Origin: Watersipora subatra
Taxonomy: Eukaryota; Bryozoa; Gymnolaemata; Cheilostomatida; Watersiporidae
Direction of reading: 5' to 3'
Assembly (NCBI RefSeq): GCF_963576615.1
Contig: NC_088712.1
Location: 20,985,870-21,049,869 of the forward strand
DNA: 64,000 nt
Shown here: piece by piece, positions 14,401 to 23,900 of the stretch
Position numbering within the stretch: position 1 is the stretch's first letter
Layout: every line of letters starts with the position of its first letter
Translations under genes and position numbers: made by a program
Notes under the pieces: generated by a model
The model's input: only the letters and a program-made list of their open reading frames with translations
Databases searched by the model: none
Told to the model about the DNA's origin: nothing

Positions 14401-16435
14401 GAAAGAAAATATAACATTACATACAGTACTGTATGGAATTACTGTATACAGAACTGTATGGAGTTCTTACTTTCAAGACCGACGGTAGCGACTAGAGAGA
14501 CTCCATATGAAAGAGACTTGATGCAATACGTTCAGTACACAAAGACTTTTGTGACGTTACGTAACATAAACTTGCAACTTGACTTGAATGAATTTAGCTT
14601 ACTATGCACACACTTAAAAATTAGACTTGCTTTCACTTTAACTTTTAGCCGGCCTTTTAAAATCATTTTTGATTTGATGAGAACGATCGAGTGATGCTCC
14701 TTTTGTAAGAAACCTCTTGCTTACTCTGCCTTATCTCAAATTTGTCTCGCATCTAAAGGCATAAATTTGCTCGGAATTTTCCTCGTATTTCAAATTTTTC
14801 ATATGTTGGGACACTAGTATGTCGAGGTATGACTGTAGTCTGTTAATATACAGGAACTGATGCATCCATACGAGCAACTTCATCACTCACCTGGCATAGA
14901 GTGGGGGCTCACAGGGTCAGCAATCACAAGGTTATGTTCAGAATGTGGGCTGACTGAGCGATTGTAGGGACTGTGGGGTGAGAGTGGAGCACCTACATTC
15001 ATCTGCTGCCGAGCCATGTGCGGTGAGAGAGGGCCTTGTGCACCAGCCTCATTGTGGTGATTGTGAGGAGAAACAGATCTCTGGTGAGGGGATAGGGGAG
15101 AGTGCATCTGCATTTACAAGTTACCAAGGTTAGAACACTGTTGACAGAGTCAATGAACAGAACAGTACGCAATAAAATGAAACCAGTTGACATCCGTGTG
15201 TTGTACGAGCAGCGCGATCACATGACATATTTTTAAACCATGAAATCAACATACCAGACCCATTTCACTTACTAACACATTTACTAAGAAGGAATCAAGT
15301 GGCACAAAAGAAAATAAAGACGGAGACAGCCCCACCTAAGAGGAAGTTTTTAACTAACTGAAATGTAATCATTCGGATAGTCACGACTCTCCTAAACTGT
15401 TTGTTGACAGAATAAACAATTACATGTGAAAAACTTTTTTGAATGGAGCAAACTTTTTAGCAAACTACACTCCTTCCTTATCACTTTGCGTGGCTTGTTG
15501 TCACGCGAAAAAACAACGTAGGCCTATGCGATGAAGTCATGTAACGCCACTCATAACTGATAGTCTTTGGAGAGTGAGTAAATATTTATCACAAACAACA
15601 TGAATCAGTGTTCAATTACTAAGGCTTCATCCACTCTAAATATTAGCATGATGACTACGCAAGATCCAAAACAACAGAGTGAGCAGATTGGGGAAAAGCA
15701 TATAGTAGGCTACTTATTATTCGTTAAAGATAAATATTACCCCAAAATCATTGTCAATGTTTTTTCAGTGAACTCTGACCAGATTTGAGATGCGCCATTC
15801 ATGACATGCATTGCAAACTAATGAATTCTAAAATGAGAATATTGGGTATAGTAATAGAGAAGGCTGAAGCTAGATTTAAAGGAATAATAATTTTTCACCT
15901 GTTGAGGCGCGTGTGGAGACATAGGACTTTGCTGCTCTGCAGGGCCGGTATTGTTATAGTTAAATATTGACTGATTCTGTACAAAAGACCTTTGATGGGG
16001 ACTGTGTGGAGACTGCTGGTGAGGACTAATTGGGGGCTGTTGGTGATGTGGACTGTGGGGAGACTGCTGATGGTGTGGACTTGGTGCCCTCTGATGGTGA
16101 GGACTATGTCCATTCATGCCCATCCGTTGGGCATCTGCATAATCTGGTTTGATGGCTGTAGTAGAAAGGTCTAACACACTCGGTCTGTTTACACTGCTGC
16201 TAAAAGTTGGGACCTTTTGTGCTGTCTCGTAATCAGGAGGAGCTGATTGACTCATCAGTAGTCCAGAGGAGGGGGCTTGTGATTGCAACGATAAGTTTGC
16301 TGCCGTACTTTGACCAGCTGAAGTTTGTAGAAGTTCATCAATGTTAATAGGCTCCACTTTTAGAGCATTTTCTTCCCTCCACTCCCCAAGCATTTCCATA
16401 ACTTGCGCCTCCTCGGCCTGTCTCTGCTGCTCCAT
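2260..16435 (-). CDS. C/EBP-family bZIP transcription factor (5 coding exons)
   Basis: Joined coding exons (minus strand) are 16435-15899, 15107-14891, 8087-7977, 6115-5928 and 2472-2260, giving 421 residues with phases 0, 1, 1 and 0 that match at every junction. The start ATG is immediately preceded by an in-frame TGA, which fixes it. Residues 1-50 carry LKVEP, which matches the sumoylation/regulatory motif (I/V/L)KxEP known in C/EBP proteins. About residues 110-290 are low-complexity and rich in SPH tripeptides (16 counted). The C-terminus holds the bZIP: RERNNVAVRKSR is the C/EBP-type basic region and is split by intron 4 between A351 and V352. A leucine zipper follows, with heptad positions L373, L380, A387, L394 and I401. 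C/EBP proteins bind DNA as dimers in the nucleus and control differentiation, acute-phase and memory-related genes. The N-terminal half is not recognisably conserved. Introns are 0.8, 6.8, 1.9 and 3.5 kb and full of transposons. An AATAAA on this strand near 1548-1554 could be a distant poly(A) signal. Confidence 0.93.
2650..3545 (-). repeat. tRNA-derived SINE copy, split by an insertion
   Basis: On the minus strand a tRNA-like head has box A-like TAGCTTAATGGTCAAG and box B-like GGTCTCGAGATCAAATTC (about 2720-2770). The distal part, with the words TTAATAACTAGCACTGTTGAC, lies at 3485-3545. The unbroken relative at 19605-19835 shows that 2829-3484 is an insertion. The copy lies in C/EBP intron 4. 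Confidence 0.65.
2829..3484. mobile_element. TTAA-flanked DNA element inside the SINE
   Basis: It begins TTAACCCGTTGAAAC and ends GTTCAAAGGATTAA, so the ends are imperfect inverted copies bounded by TTAA, the target used by piggyBac-type elements. Inner sequences CAACGGCCAG and CCGGCCAGAG also mirror each other. There is no transposase remnant, so it is non-autonomous. The superfamily is inferred from the ends only. Confidence 0.5.
3562..4568. mobile_element. 1-kb TIR element with 9-bp target duplications
   Basis: Terminal inverted repeats of about 60 bp begin TAGCCTGGGCATGGCTCTCG at both ends. The element is flanked by perfect 9-bp direct repeats, CCACTACAG, at 3553-3561 and 4569-4577. A 9-bp duplication fits Mutator-like elements, but the superfamily is not proven. 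The interior carries a RecQ-like helicase fragment and no recognisable transposase. It lies in C/EBP intron 4. Confidence 0.85.
3907..4054 (+). pseudogene. RecQ-like helicase N-terminal fragment inside the transposon
   Basis: An open stretch reads LRPEQFQALQLIIAGFDQF then IVLPTGFGKE. This matches the RecQ-family start of the helicase core (R-P-x-Q followed by Walker A, LPTGxGKS), with E replacing the usual S/T after GK. The similarity ends soon afterwards, so only motif 0 and motif I remain. It is either cargo captured by the transposon or the relic of an element-encoded helicase. It is not a functional gene. Confidence 0.7.
5331..5440. repeat. Short 16-bp minisatellite
   Basis: About seven copies of a 16-bp unit resembling AGTACTAGAGTCATAG in C/EBP intron 4. 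Confidence 0.8.
5928..6115 (-). CDS. C/EBP-like gene, coding exon 4 (start of basic region)
   Basis: The acceptor is TTTGCTGCAG|GCGCC and the donor GTCGCT|GTGAGT; it enters in phase 1 and leaves in phase 0. It encodes a linker with a Ser/Tyr cluster (SDTDSYYSGYSSAQIAEMRK) and then the first half of the basic region, KNSDIYKAKRERNNVA. Continuity with exon 5 (VRKSREKKK) reproduces the C/EBP signature RERNN(V/I)AVRKSR exactly across the splice. Confidence 0.93.
6240..6470. repeat. Degenerate tandem repeat of about 60 bp
   Basis: Three or four diverged copies of a unit containing CCAGTTAGAGAGG and CCTGGTCAA, followed by GTCATAA, in C/EBP intron 3 just upstream of exon 4. Confidence 0.55.
7042..7762. 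mobile_element. Non-autonomous TACAG-ended DNA element, copy 1
   Basis: The left end TACAGTGCACACTC and right end GGGTCCACTGTA are imperfect inverted copies bounded by TA. The interior is shared, diverged, with the copy at 12094-12803 (for example the TTTTTTGTCA and AACTCTCTCAA blocks). The right end is locally duplicated (two GGGTCCACTGTA words). It is probably a mariner-type MITE, by inference. It lies in C/EBP intron 3. Confidence 0.7.
7977..8087 (-). CDS. C/EBP-like gene, coding exon 3
   Basis: A 111-nt exon with acceptor TTTTCTAG|GCGGGG and donor CCAG|GTGAGTT, phase 1 on both sides, so it could be skipped without changing frame. It encodes GGASPHHQGMHPEAMSPHH and a P/S-rich tail (ISPGPRQLSPTPG). 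It is G+C-rich against A+T-rich intron surroundings. Confidence 0.9.
9498..9845. repeat. Palindromic (foldback) MITE
   Basis: About 90-bp arms: GTATTTTTCTATCATTTG at the left is matched by CAAATGATAGAAAAATAC at the right. The arms continue inward through GATGTTTGAGGTGATCTGAC and its diverged complement. A related half-copy is at about 40145-40265. It lies in C/EBP intron 2. Confidence 0.75.
10350..12090. other. Intron sequence, nothing recognised
   Basis: Part of the 6.8-kb C/EBP intron 2. It is A+T-rich with no open frame of convincing composition, no tandem array and no inverted repeat that I could see. Confidence 0.5.
12094..12803. mobile_element. Non-autonomous TACAG-ended DNA element, copy 2
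   Basis: Diverged copy of 7042-7762 in the same orientation. It starts TACAGAGCGCCCTCGG and ends AGGGTCCACTGTA. No coding sequence. It lies in C/EBP intron 2. Confidence 0.7.
12804..14157. other. Intron sequence, nothing recognised
   Basis: Continuation of C/EBP intron 2. It contains a T-rich homopolymer run near 13650-13672 and several short open frames without coding character. Confidence 0.4.
14158..14835. mobile_element. Non-autonomous mariner/pogo-type element
   Basis: The left end CAGTCGTATCTCGAAATATG and the complement of the right end, CAGTCATACCTCGACATAC, form imperfect terminal inverted repeats, with TA at the right boundary. The end words resemble those of the pogo-type relic at 45987-47240. 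No transposase remains. A solo end-like word (CAGTCATACCTCGGCATGC) occurs near 8921. Confidence 0.6.
14891..15107 (-). CDS. C/EBP-like gene, coding exon 2
   Basis: The acceptor is AAATGCAG|ATGCAC and the donor CCAG|GTGAGTG. It enters in phase 0 and leaves in phase 1. It encodes residues 180 to 252 (shared) and contains six further SPH motifs (LSPHQ, VSPHN, LSPHM, LSPHS, VSPHS twice), continuing the low-complexity domain of exon 1. Confidence 0.9.
15899..16435 (-). CDS. C/EBP-like gene, coding exon 1
   Basis: Encodes residues 1-179, starting MEQQRQAEEAQVMEMLGEW and ending in APQQ. It holds the LKVEP motif, the acidic NIDELLQ stretch and eight SPH tripeptides with Q/H-rich linkers. The donor is CAACAG|GTGAAA, phase 0. 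The stop codon TGA directly before the ATG rules out an extension within this exon; any 5' UTR exon was not located. Confidence 0.92.
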
Positions 16436-17588
16436 TCAATTTCATATAAATCTATCAGCACTTTGCTATATTAGCCTAACCATATGCCTGTAATAGAAAG
16501 AGTAGCAGTAAACTTTGATGTACAAAAAACAATACAAGCTTTAGCCATGTTCTATAAGTGAGTAAATTGTTGAAAGCTCAAATTGTGCTCAAAGTCACTT
16601 ACTGAACCAATCGTGGTTAAAATTGTTTAAACATATAAACTAACTAGTTATTGCTACCATAAAATAGTTGAACAAGCTGCCTACAAGCTATTCATTTGTT
16701 ATAGCAAATTTGTGAATAACCTAGGGTTAGTTTTCTTTAGTCGCTTTCAGCTGCCATTGTTATTCAATACAGTGATGTTATAACATGCAAGTTTGGTTAC
16801 TCTATGATAAAAACTACATAACACTCATGTCGTTGAGTGTTCAAGCTTCTAAATCTAAAATTGACAAAAAAGCGTTTGTAAAAATCGAAAACAAGATTTT
16901 GCCAAAGAAAATTTTCGCACCGGTGAGAATGATTTACATTAAGTCAGTTATTACAATAATTAAAATTTATTTTGAATATTTGGCTAATGAATGTCAATAC
17001 TAGACAGCGATATTACAAATAATTATTATTTTGTCAACCACGACATTGTTTTCTTACCTAATAAATGCCGGAAGAAAATACCAAGATAGGCGAAGGTAAG
17101 TGAATTAAAAAAATAATTGCTGCAATTGAGATGAATCAAACACTGATGACGAGAAGGCTTTCCCACTTTGATGTTGCAATCCGAAGAATGTTATGTTGCC
17201 CAATAGTCGTTGTAGTAGGTTAAAGGCTGTGCATCGTACAGGGAATACCCTCTGCGCATTAACTCATTTCTTAGAAATCTACAGAATCACTTTTGCACAA
17301 GCGGCATTAAAAAATATAGTAAAACGTAACAGGTTTAAAAAAATATTTAATTTATTTTTTTTAAATAATTAAATCATCTATAATTTATTTTCTCAGTAAT
17401 TTTCTAGCTATTATTTTTATTCTTTCGTCGCGCGCTTTCACACTACTACGCGAATTAAGGATAGAGCGTCATGTTCTATTAATAGTTACAGTTTAACTTA
17501 AAGGATTAGCCTTACCTCGCCACTTCTAGCCTCGTTATTACATGGTGACAACACTACATTCCGCTAATTATTGCTAGGTGAATATGGA
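16436..17588. promoter_or_regulatory. Shared intergenic region between divergent C/EBP and MAD2L1BP genes
   Basis: The 1.15 kb between the two start codons must hold both 5' UTRs and both promoters, which may be shared. The part nearest MAD2L1BP (about 17420-17560) is locally richer in CpG (GTCGCGCGC, CTACGCG) than its surroundings. No TATA box could be assigned. Short upstream ATGs on the plus strand, at 17542 (closed before the gene start) and 17584 (out of frame, overlapping it), could damp translation if transcribed. Confidence 0.55.
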
Positions 17589-17921
17589 ATGGAAAAAACC
17601 GAGCGGGAAAAACAAAAAGAGCACAAATGCACAATTAAAATTTCTGGTCTCATCAGTAGAAAATCGTGCTCGTCAGTAACGACGGAGTTATTGAAGTATG
17701 TTCTACTACAAAGAGATCAGGTTCCAGACACGTTTAACTCATTGCTTTCTTCGAAAGAACAGGTATCTAAAGATATAAAAGCGGATGCGAAAATTAACCC
17801 ATATTTAAAGGCTCCCAATGTGAAATCCTTTGATGTGAAAGATAGCCTTGAAGCTCAAAGTTTGGAGAATGGTGGTAGCATGGTAGTTCATGCTAAAGGA
17901 CTACTGAGAGATGATTATCAG
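17589..17921 (+). CDS. MAD2L1BP: MAD2L1BP exon 1
   Basis: Encodes residues 1-111, beginning MEKTEREKQKEHKC and ending LLRDDYQ, with donor TATCAG|GTAAAG, phase 0. An out-of-frame ATG at 17584 overlaps the start. The segment with TTELLKYVLLQRDQVP corresponds to the first conserved helix of p31comet. Confidence 0.9.
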
Positions 17922-20900
17922 GTAAAGTTTAAATATAATACTGTAACAAATGTACACAAAAATAAACGTAAATGAAACGTTTTGATTTTATCAAGCACTG
18001 TTAACGCTAGATTTATGCCCTGCTAGATGATTTTTGTTAGCTTCAGTTTTTTGCACGCCAGTATATTACACAGTCCCTATTCAATGTTCAGCCAATGATA
18101 TACAGCCCCCATTGGGCTGTATATCATTGGTTCAGCGTATGGCATTTGTCTGTTATCTTCCCTTGTTTTAAAGCAGTAGCCTATAAATGTTTTATATGGG
18201 AAGAAAATAATCTTCTTGAGCTTTAGCGAAATTAAAGATGTAAATTTAGGAATGGGCTGAGCAGCAACCTGTTATTTTTTACCATTTTTATTAGTTGATT
18301 TCTTACTAAAGTTCTGTGAAATCCTTATACCGTAAGAGAAAAGATTTCATATATGCCACCTTGTTTACGAGTACGGGTGTCTAAGCACAGAACAAGAAGA
18401 GAGACATTGATTTAATGAAAGCCATACAAATGAGTTTAAACGCTATTATTTATTTGTTGGTTATAAGAAGTTAGTTTGACAAACCCACGAGCAAGACTTT
18501 TATTCATTTTTTCCACCCAAGTAGGTAGAGATGTCGATAGGAAGCATATCTAACAAAGTTAGAAGTCATTGAATTGCGTTGCTTTGTTCTGTAAATGAAA
18601 ATTCTACTGGTTTTAACTTCTGTTGGCATTGCACAGCGAAAGATTTCTGGGACTTCGTAAATGAAAAGTATAGATCTATTAGTCAACGCATGAGCAAAAC
18701 AGAAGTAGGCTTCTCTTTGCTAACCAATAAATGTTTTGTCGAAATTTGTTTAATTTTGCTCTTCTATATAACTTTTTAGTTCTGTTAAACTTTATTTTTA
18801 ACACTCAGTGGAGATATACAGTCAATCGATAATCAACCAAATAAAGTTTATTACCTCTCCTTTTTGAAGGATTTCATTGAGGAAATCTTTAGTTTGTCCC
18901 ACCAAGTTTAGGCAAAATGGTAATTAATACAGCTAGACCTCTACTGAAGTTAATTGACTTAGTAAGCCTAAGTTTGACTGTATTTTGAATCAGAGCTCTA
19001 TACGGGTTTTTTTGTTAATTACTTTCTCTTGAGGAGTGTTCATATTAGAGCTTCATGATTTCCAAAAATCACCAGACAATTTGATTCTGCGAGTATATGA
19101 TTCAGCAGAGAGACCATTCACGATATATCGCAATATTATTTTGTAGAAAACACTTGTGAATTTTTTTTGCATAAACTCAACAAGAAATTGTTTTGTGTTT
19201 GAGATAATTAAAAAAAATTATTTTCTAGAAGGCCCGTGTCTTTTAATTTCAGTATCGCTCACTTTGAAAATCTTCAGATGTGAGATACATCGTTGTTACA
19301 CAATTATATTGTTTATACGATTGGCGATATCTCTATAAAGGGTGGCGATTGTCAAATTGTCTACCTTGAAAATTGAAACCAAACAATTAGATCATCATAT
19401 CGTGAAGCTTAGTTCATACCTCTCCATTATACGATATCAAAAGAGTTGCCAAACCTGCTTCCCATAAGCTTCGGCACAATGCCAGCACTCATCAAATGAT
19501 AGGCTCTTTCTGTAGCCTTATTATAGTTATATTTGCTGCAAAAAGAAAGACATTATCATCTATGCATTTCTAACGATTTAGATCACAGTGTCGGTCTTTT
19601 TGCTAAACCATGTGTCCAGTTATAGCAATTAAAATCTAGAAATGAAAAATCCGCACGGTTCTGGATTTGATCTCAGGACCTCCAGATGAAGTGCATCAAA
19701 CTTAACCATTACACTACACAAAATACAATGAATGCATCTGGCAAATAGGCTTAATCATTACATTGGTTAAAATACTTATAACGCTTGAAGACCTCATTTG
19801 GGATTAATAACTAGCACTGTTGACCGTAACGATTGTTAAGTTGGTCCAAAACATGAGTATTGTTTAAGCAAAGATTTGAGTAAAGATCTAGCTTTCTAAG
19901 TAAGTTACTTTAGCTCATTAGGTAATTATTCTATTACCCATGGGACACCGGCCAGGCCATTCGGACACCGGCTAGTGTAAACAGAGTTCTGTGTGTCTAA
20001 AAATAATTGGTGCATGTGTACTAATAAACAGTGTATGATAATTTTCGTAATAATTTGATAATTTTTGTAATAATACGATAATTTTCGTAATAATATGATA
20101 ATAACGCCATGATATGATCATAATAATAATTTTGTAACCTTTTTCAGTATAGAATATTAAACTAACCAGAACCATATAGTTTGTTTTATTATGATAACAG
20201 AATATTTAGATAATGTTGTCGCCTTGGTTGACATACATACGACATATTTTCACTTCAATCATTTGATAAATAGTTTGTTAAATTAGTTATCAAAATAAAA
20301 CTACCCATTTTTAATTTTTATAAAATTAGTTGAAATTAAGTTAAATTAAGATAATATTAAGTTACATGATCTGTAATATTTGAATAATATCAATCCTTGA
20401 AAATAATAAGTCAATGCTTGTTGGAGTTGTCATAGGCCTACTACATGTAATATATAAAACACTACATGTGTACATAGATCTCAATCTGTTTTGGATTTGT
20501 CCTACTGTAGTTTCTTACATAATGCATGTCCAGTGTTTTGTCGGTACCGGAATTATTATATTTGCAGAGTGCTGGTCAAGGTCAAATAAGGCCTCTGAGG
20601 AGACCCGCTTCTTTGGCTGTTCGAAAACTTGATCGAGCTGTTGACATCATGACACAGATATGCTCCAAGTTACGTTTAGCCTTTGCGGAGTCAGCTCTGC
20701 CTATCAAGAAAGTGGCATTTATTCTAGGGTCTTCTGTGGTTGTGCCTAAAGACACTTTTGTACTTACTTTTCCAGCCAATCATGTAGAAGGTAGGCAAAT
20801 ATTCTCGCGCATCGTAGAGTTTCTGCTTTGTGTTATTTTAGTTCTTTGTAACCCTCCGCCCATAAATATGTGTCAGTCAGTAGCTTTTTAGGAACGGAGG

Positions 20901-23900
20901 TTAGGGATATTTAGTCCGATTTAGAATGATAGAGATAGGTGTCTTAAAACCCATTATTATCTAAATTCAGCCTTCATAATTTTCTCAGTCTTTAATGAAA
21001 GGTAGATAAACTATTTAAACTTGCTCCCCTTAGTGTAATGTTTTGCTAGAGCCTGTGTAAAAGTGGAGATAAGCAGCATTCTTACACAAACACTGTATGT
21101 CTATGCTTCAAATCTGTTTGGAGTTGCTTCCACTCTAATCATAGAACCGGTAAAATCTGAATGCATTTAAAGCCGCTTCGCTAAATCTATGCGAAAGTTT
21201 TTACTGTAAGAGTACTATTCGACATGAGAACAACGCTCACTGCTGATGGACTCGAATCGATAATAAATGGCTAAGCTTTCCCAGGTGGAGGTAGAACATT
21301 TCAGCACACTTCACACAACAACGCAGGTCTACATTACGAAAATGTTCTACTGCTACTCACTACGTATAAATTGAAAAATGACTGTGATCCGAAAGCGAGT
21401 CTATTTTAACAAGTTTCGTTTTGAGGGATACATGGCGGATCCCGGGAAGATCTATAGTAGGCCTATCTATACAGTGCACCTCTGAATCATTGAAACGGTA
21501 GGGTATGGAATCCGTCGACAGCGGGCAACTCCGAAACTATTCGAAGCATGGAAACAGAACCAAACTGCGACATGCTAAGTTAATTTGTTACCAAATGTTT
21601 TTGAATATTATAAAGCAATTACATTATACAGTTAACTTACAATGTTGATTTGTAACCGTCGGGAGTTTTGCCTCATATGTTGCGTTGATGATTCCTATAA
21701 GACAATATTGTATGTCATGTAATTCATTCTATTGTTTAAAAATTTAATGGTTGATGCTTCAGGTATTTATGCATAGAGTTATAAATAACTAGTAAAAGAA
21801 TAGATGCCTTTAAACTATAACTGCCACGTACAACTTTTATCGTATTTTCTAGGTAAATCAGACACGCTGATTCCGATTTTGTACTCAAAATAAAGGTTGA
21901 TCCTCAAACTTTCAAAGTAATGAAGGCTTTTTACAGCGTTGTAATGTCGGTCTCGAAAACAACACAATCGGCACAATCAGCTCCACCCATAAATATATGA
22001 TGTAAGCTAGCTTTTTAGGAACGGAAGTTAGGGATGTTTAGTCTGATTTAAGGTCGGGCCACACGTATCGTGTATTTTCAACTAATCTGGGAAATTCCAT
22101 TCGTACGAAATTTCTGACCTGCCACACGGAGTTTCCCCACCACGGATTCGTACGAAACTAACTTTCAACTAGCCAATCATAACGCGGTGATAAATTGAAG
22201 CCGATTCCATTTCAATCATTTGCTTCAGAGTACAAACATGCGGGTCAGATCTAAAAAAGATAACGATTTGTGAGTTTCTAGTCGCAATTCCTAATTCCTA
22301 AAATCGGTTGCGGAATGTACACGTAAATTAATTTCGGCGCCTACAATATAACTGCGCGTTAATAAGGTCGTTTCTATGCAACTACAAAACTGCTAATGCT
22401 AGATGCACTGAGTAGTTGTAGTAGGCTGTTGTTGTAAATGGTTTTAGTATACTTTTGAATAGAGCTTGTACATTGATAATATTATTACGAACTATTACGT
22501 ATGTACTACATTGCAAAACGGTTCTTTTGTATGACTACAGCAGGTTTTGGCTTGTCCACAAAACCGTTTTACTTTTTCTTCTAATTACAATACAAATTTG
22601 AACCTGACTTTTCAGCAATTATTAGCCTAGCTACAAAGCAGTTATATTTCTATTAAATACATATTGGAACCTGACTTTTCAGCAAATATTAGTCTAGCTA
22701 CAAAACAGTTATATTTCTATTAAATAAATCCATTACGTCCATGGTGCTACTGATTACATATAATCGCCAACACAGTACACAGTTTTCAATCCGAGTTAGG
22801 AACTGCGGGCTATAAACTCGCAAATCGTTATCTTTTTTTAGATCTGACCAAACATGCGCAAAAGAAAACGGCCTTCAACATTCAACTAACCTTTTCAACC
22901 GACCAATCAAACAACGAGTCGTAGGAATTTCAGACCTTTCGTCCAATTCAGGATTCGTTCATCGTGCGCAACCAACGATGGACGAATTCGTCCAAATTTC
23001 AATTCGTACGAATCGTTTCGTCCAAATTTCGCCGATTTCGTGAGAATTTTGTCTCGTGTGGCCTTACCTTTAGAATGCTAGAGATGGGTGTCTTAAAACC
23101 CATTAATATCTAAATTCAGCCTTCAAAATAATCTGTCTTTTATGAAAGGTAGATGAACTATTTAAAATTGCTCGTAGCTTGTTACATGATGTTTAAATAG
23201 GCTGAACACCGAGAAAAATGAGCTCAAAAAAGCGTGATTTTATCACAAGCTAGCGTTGTTATCAACCTTTTTTAACTCATTTTTAAATATGCAATGTTAA
23301 ATAGCTTATCTGCCTTTCAAAAAGGACTGAGATTATTTTGAAGGCTGAATTTAGATATTAATGGGTTTTAAGACACCCGTATCTATAATTCTAAATCGGT
23401 CTAAACATCCCCAACTTCCATTCCTAAAAAGCTAGCTTACATCACATATTTATGGGCGGAATCTGTTGTGCCGATTGTGTTGTTTTTGAGACAGATATTA
23501 AAACACTGTATAAAAAGCCTTCATTACATGGAAGGTTAGTGGATCAATCTTTATTTTGAGTTCAAAATCGGAATCAGGGTGACCGATTTATATGAAAAAT
23601 ACGATAAAAGTTGTGCATGGCAGTTATGGCAGTTCTTTTACTTTCATTTATAATTCTATGCATAAATACCTGAAGCATTAACCATTAAATTTTTAAACAA
23701 TTAAATGACATACAATATTGTCTTCTAGGAATCATCAACGCAACATCAATAACAATCATCAATATATAATTATGGTTTAATATTGTATAATATTCGCAAA
23801 TCTCTATAATATAAGAGGAACATGTGATGAGTGATTCTCAATGAAAAGAAACTCATTGTCACATCACCTTTACCTTAAAGTCAAATGAGTTGAGGTGTAG

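Noticed and set aside
15895-16174. Other-frame open stretches over C/EBP exon 1 on both strands
   Set aside because: They arise from the low-complexity CAC/CAT/CAG-rich coding repeat. Only the SPH frame has a start, a donor and continuity to a bZIP.
20582-20779. Minus-strand open frame over MAD2L1BP exon 2
   Set aside because: Shadow of the real plus-strand exon, which has splice sites in phase and family similarity.
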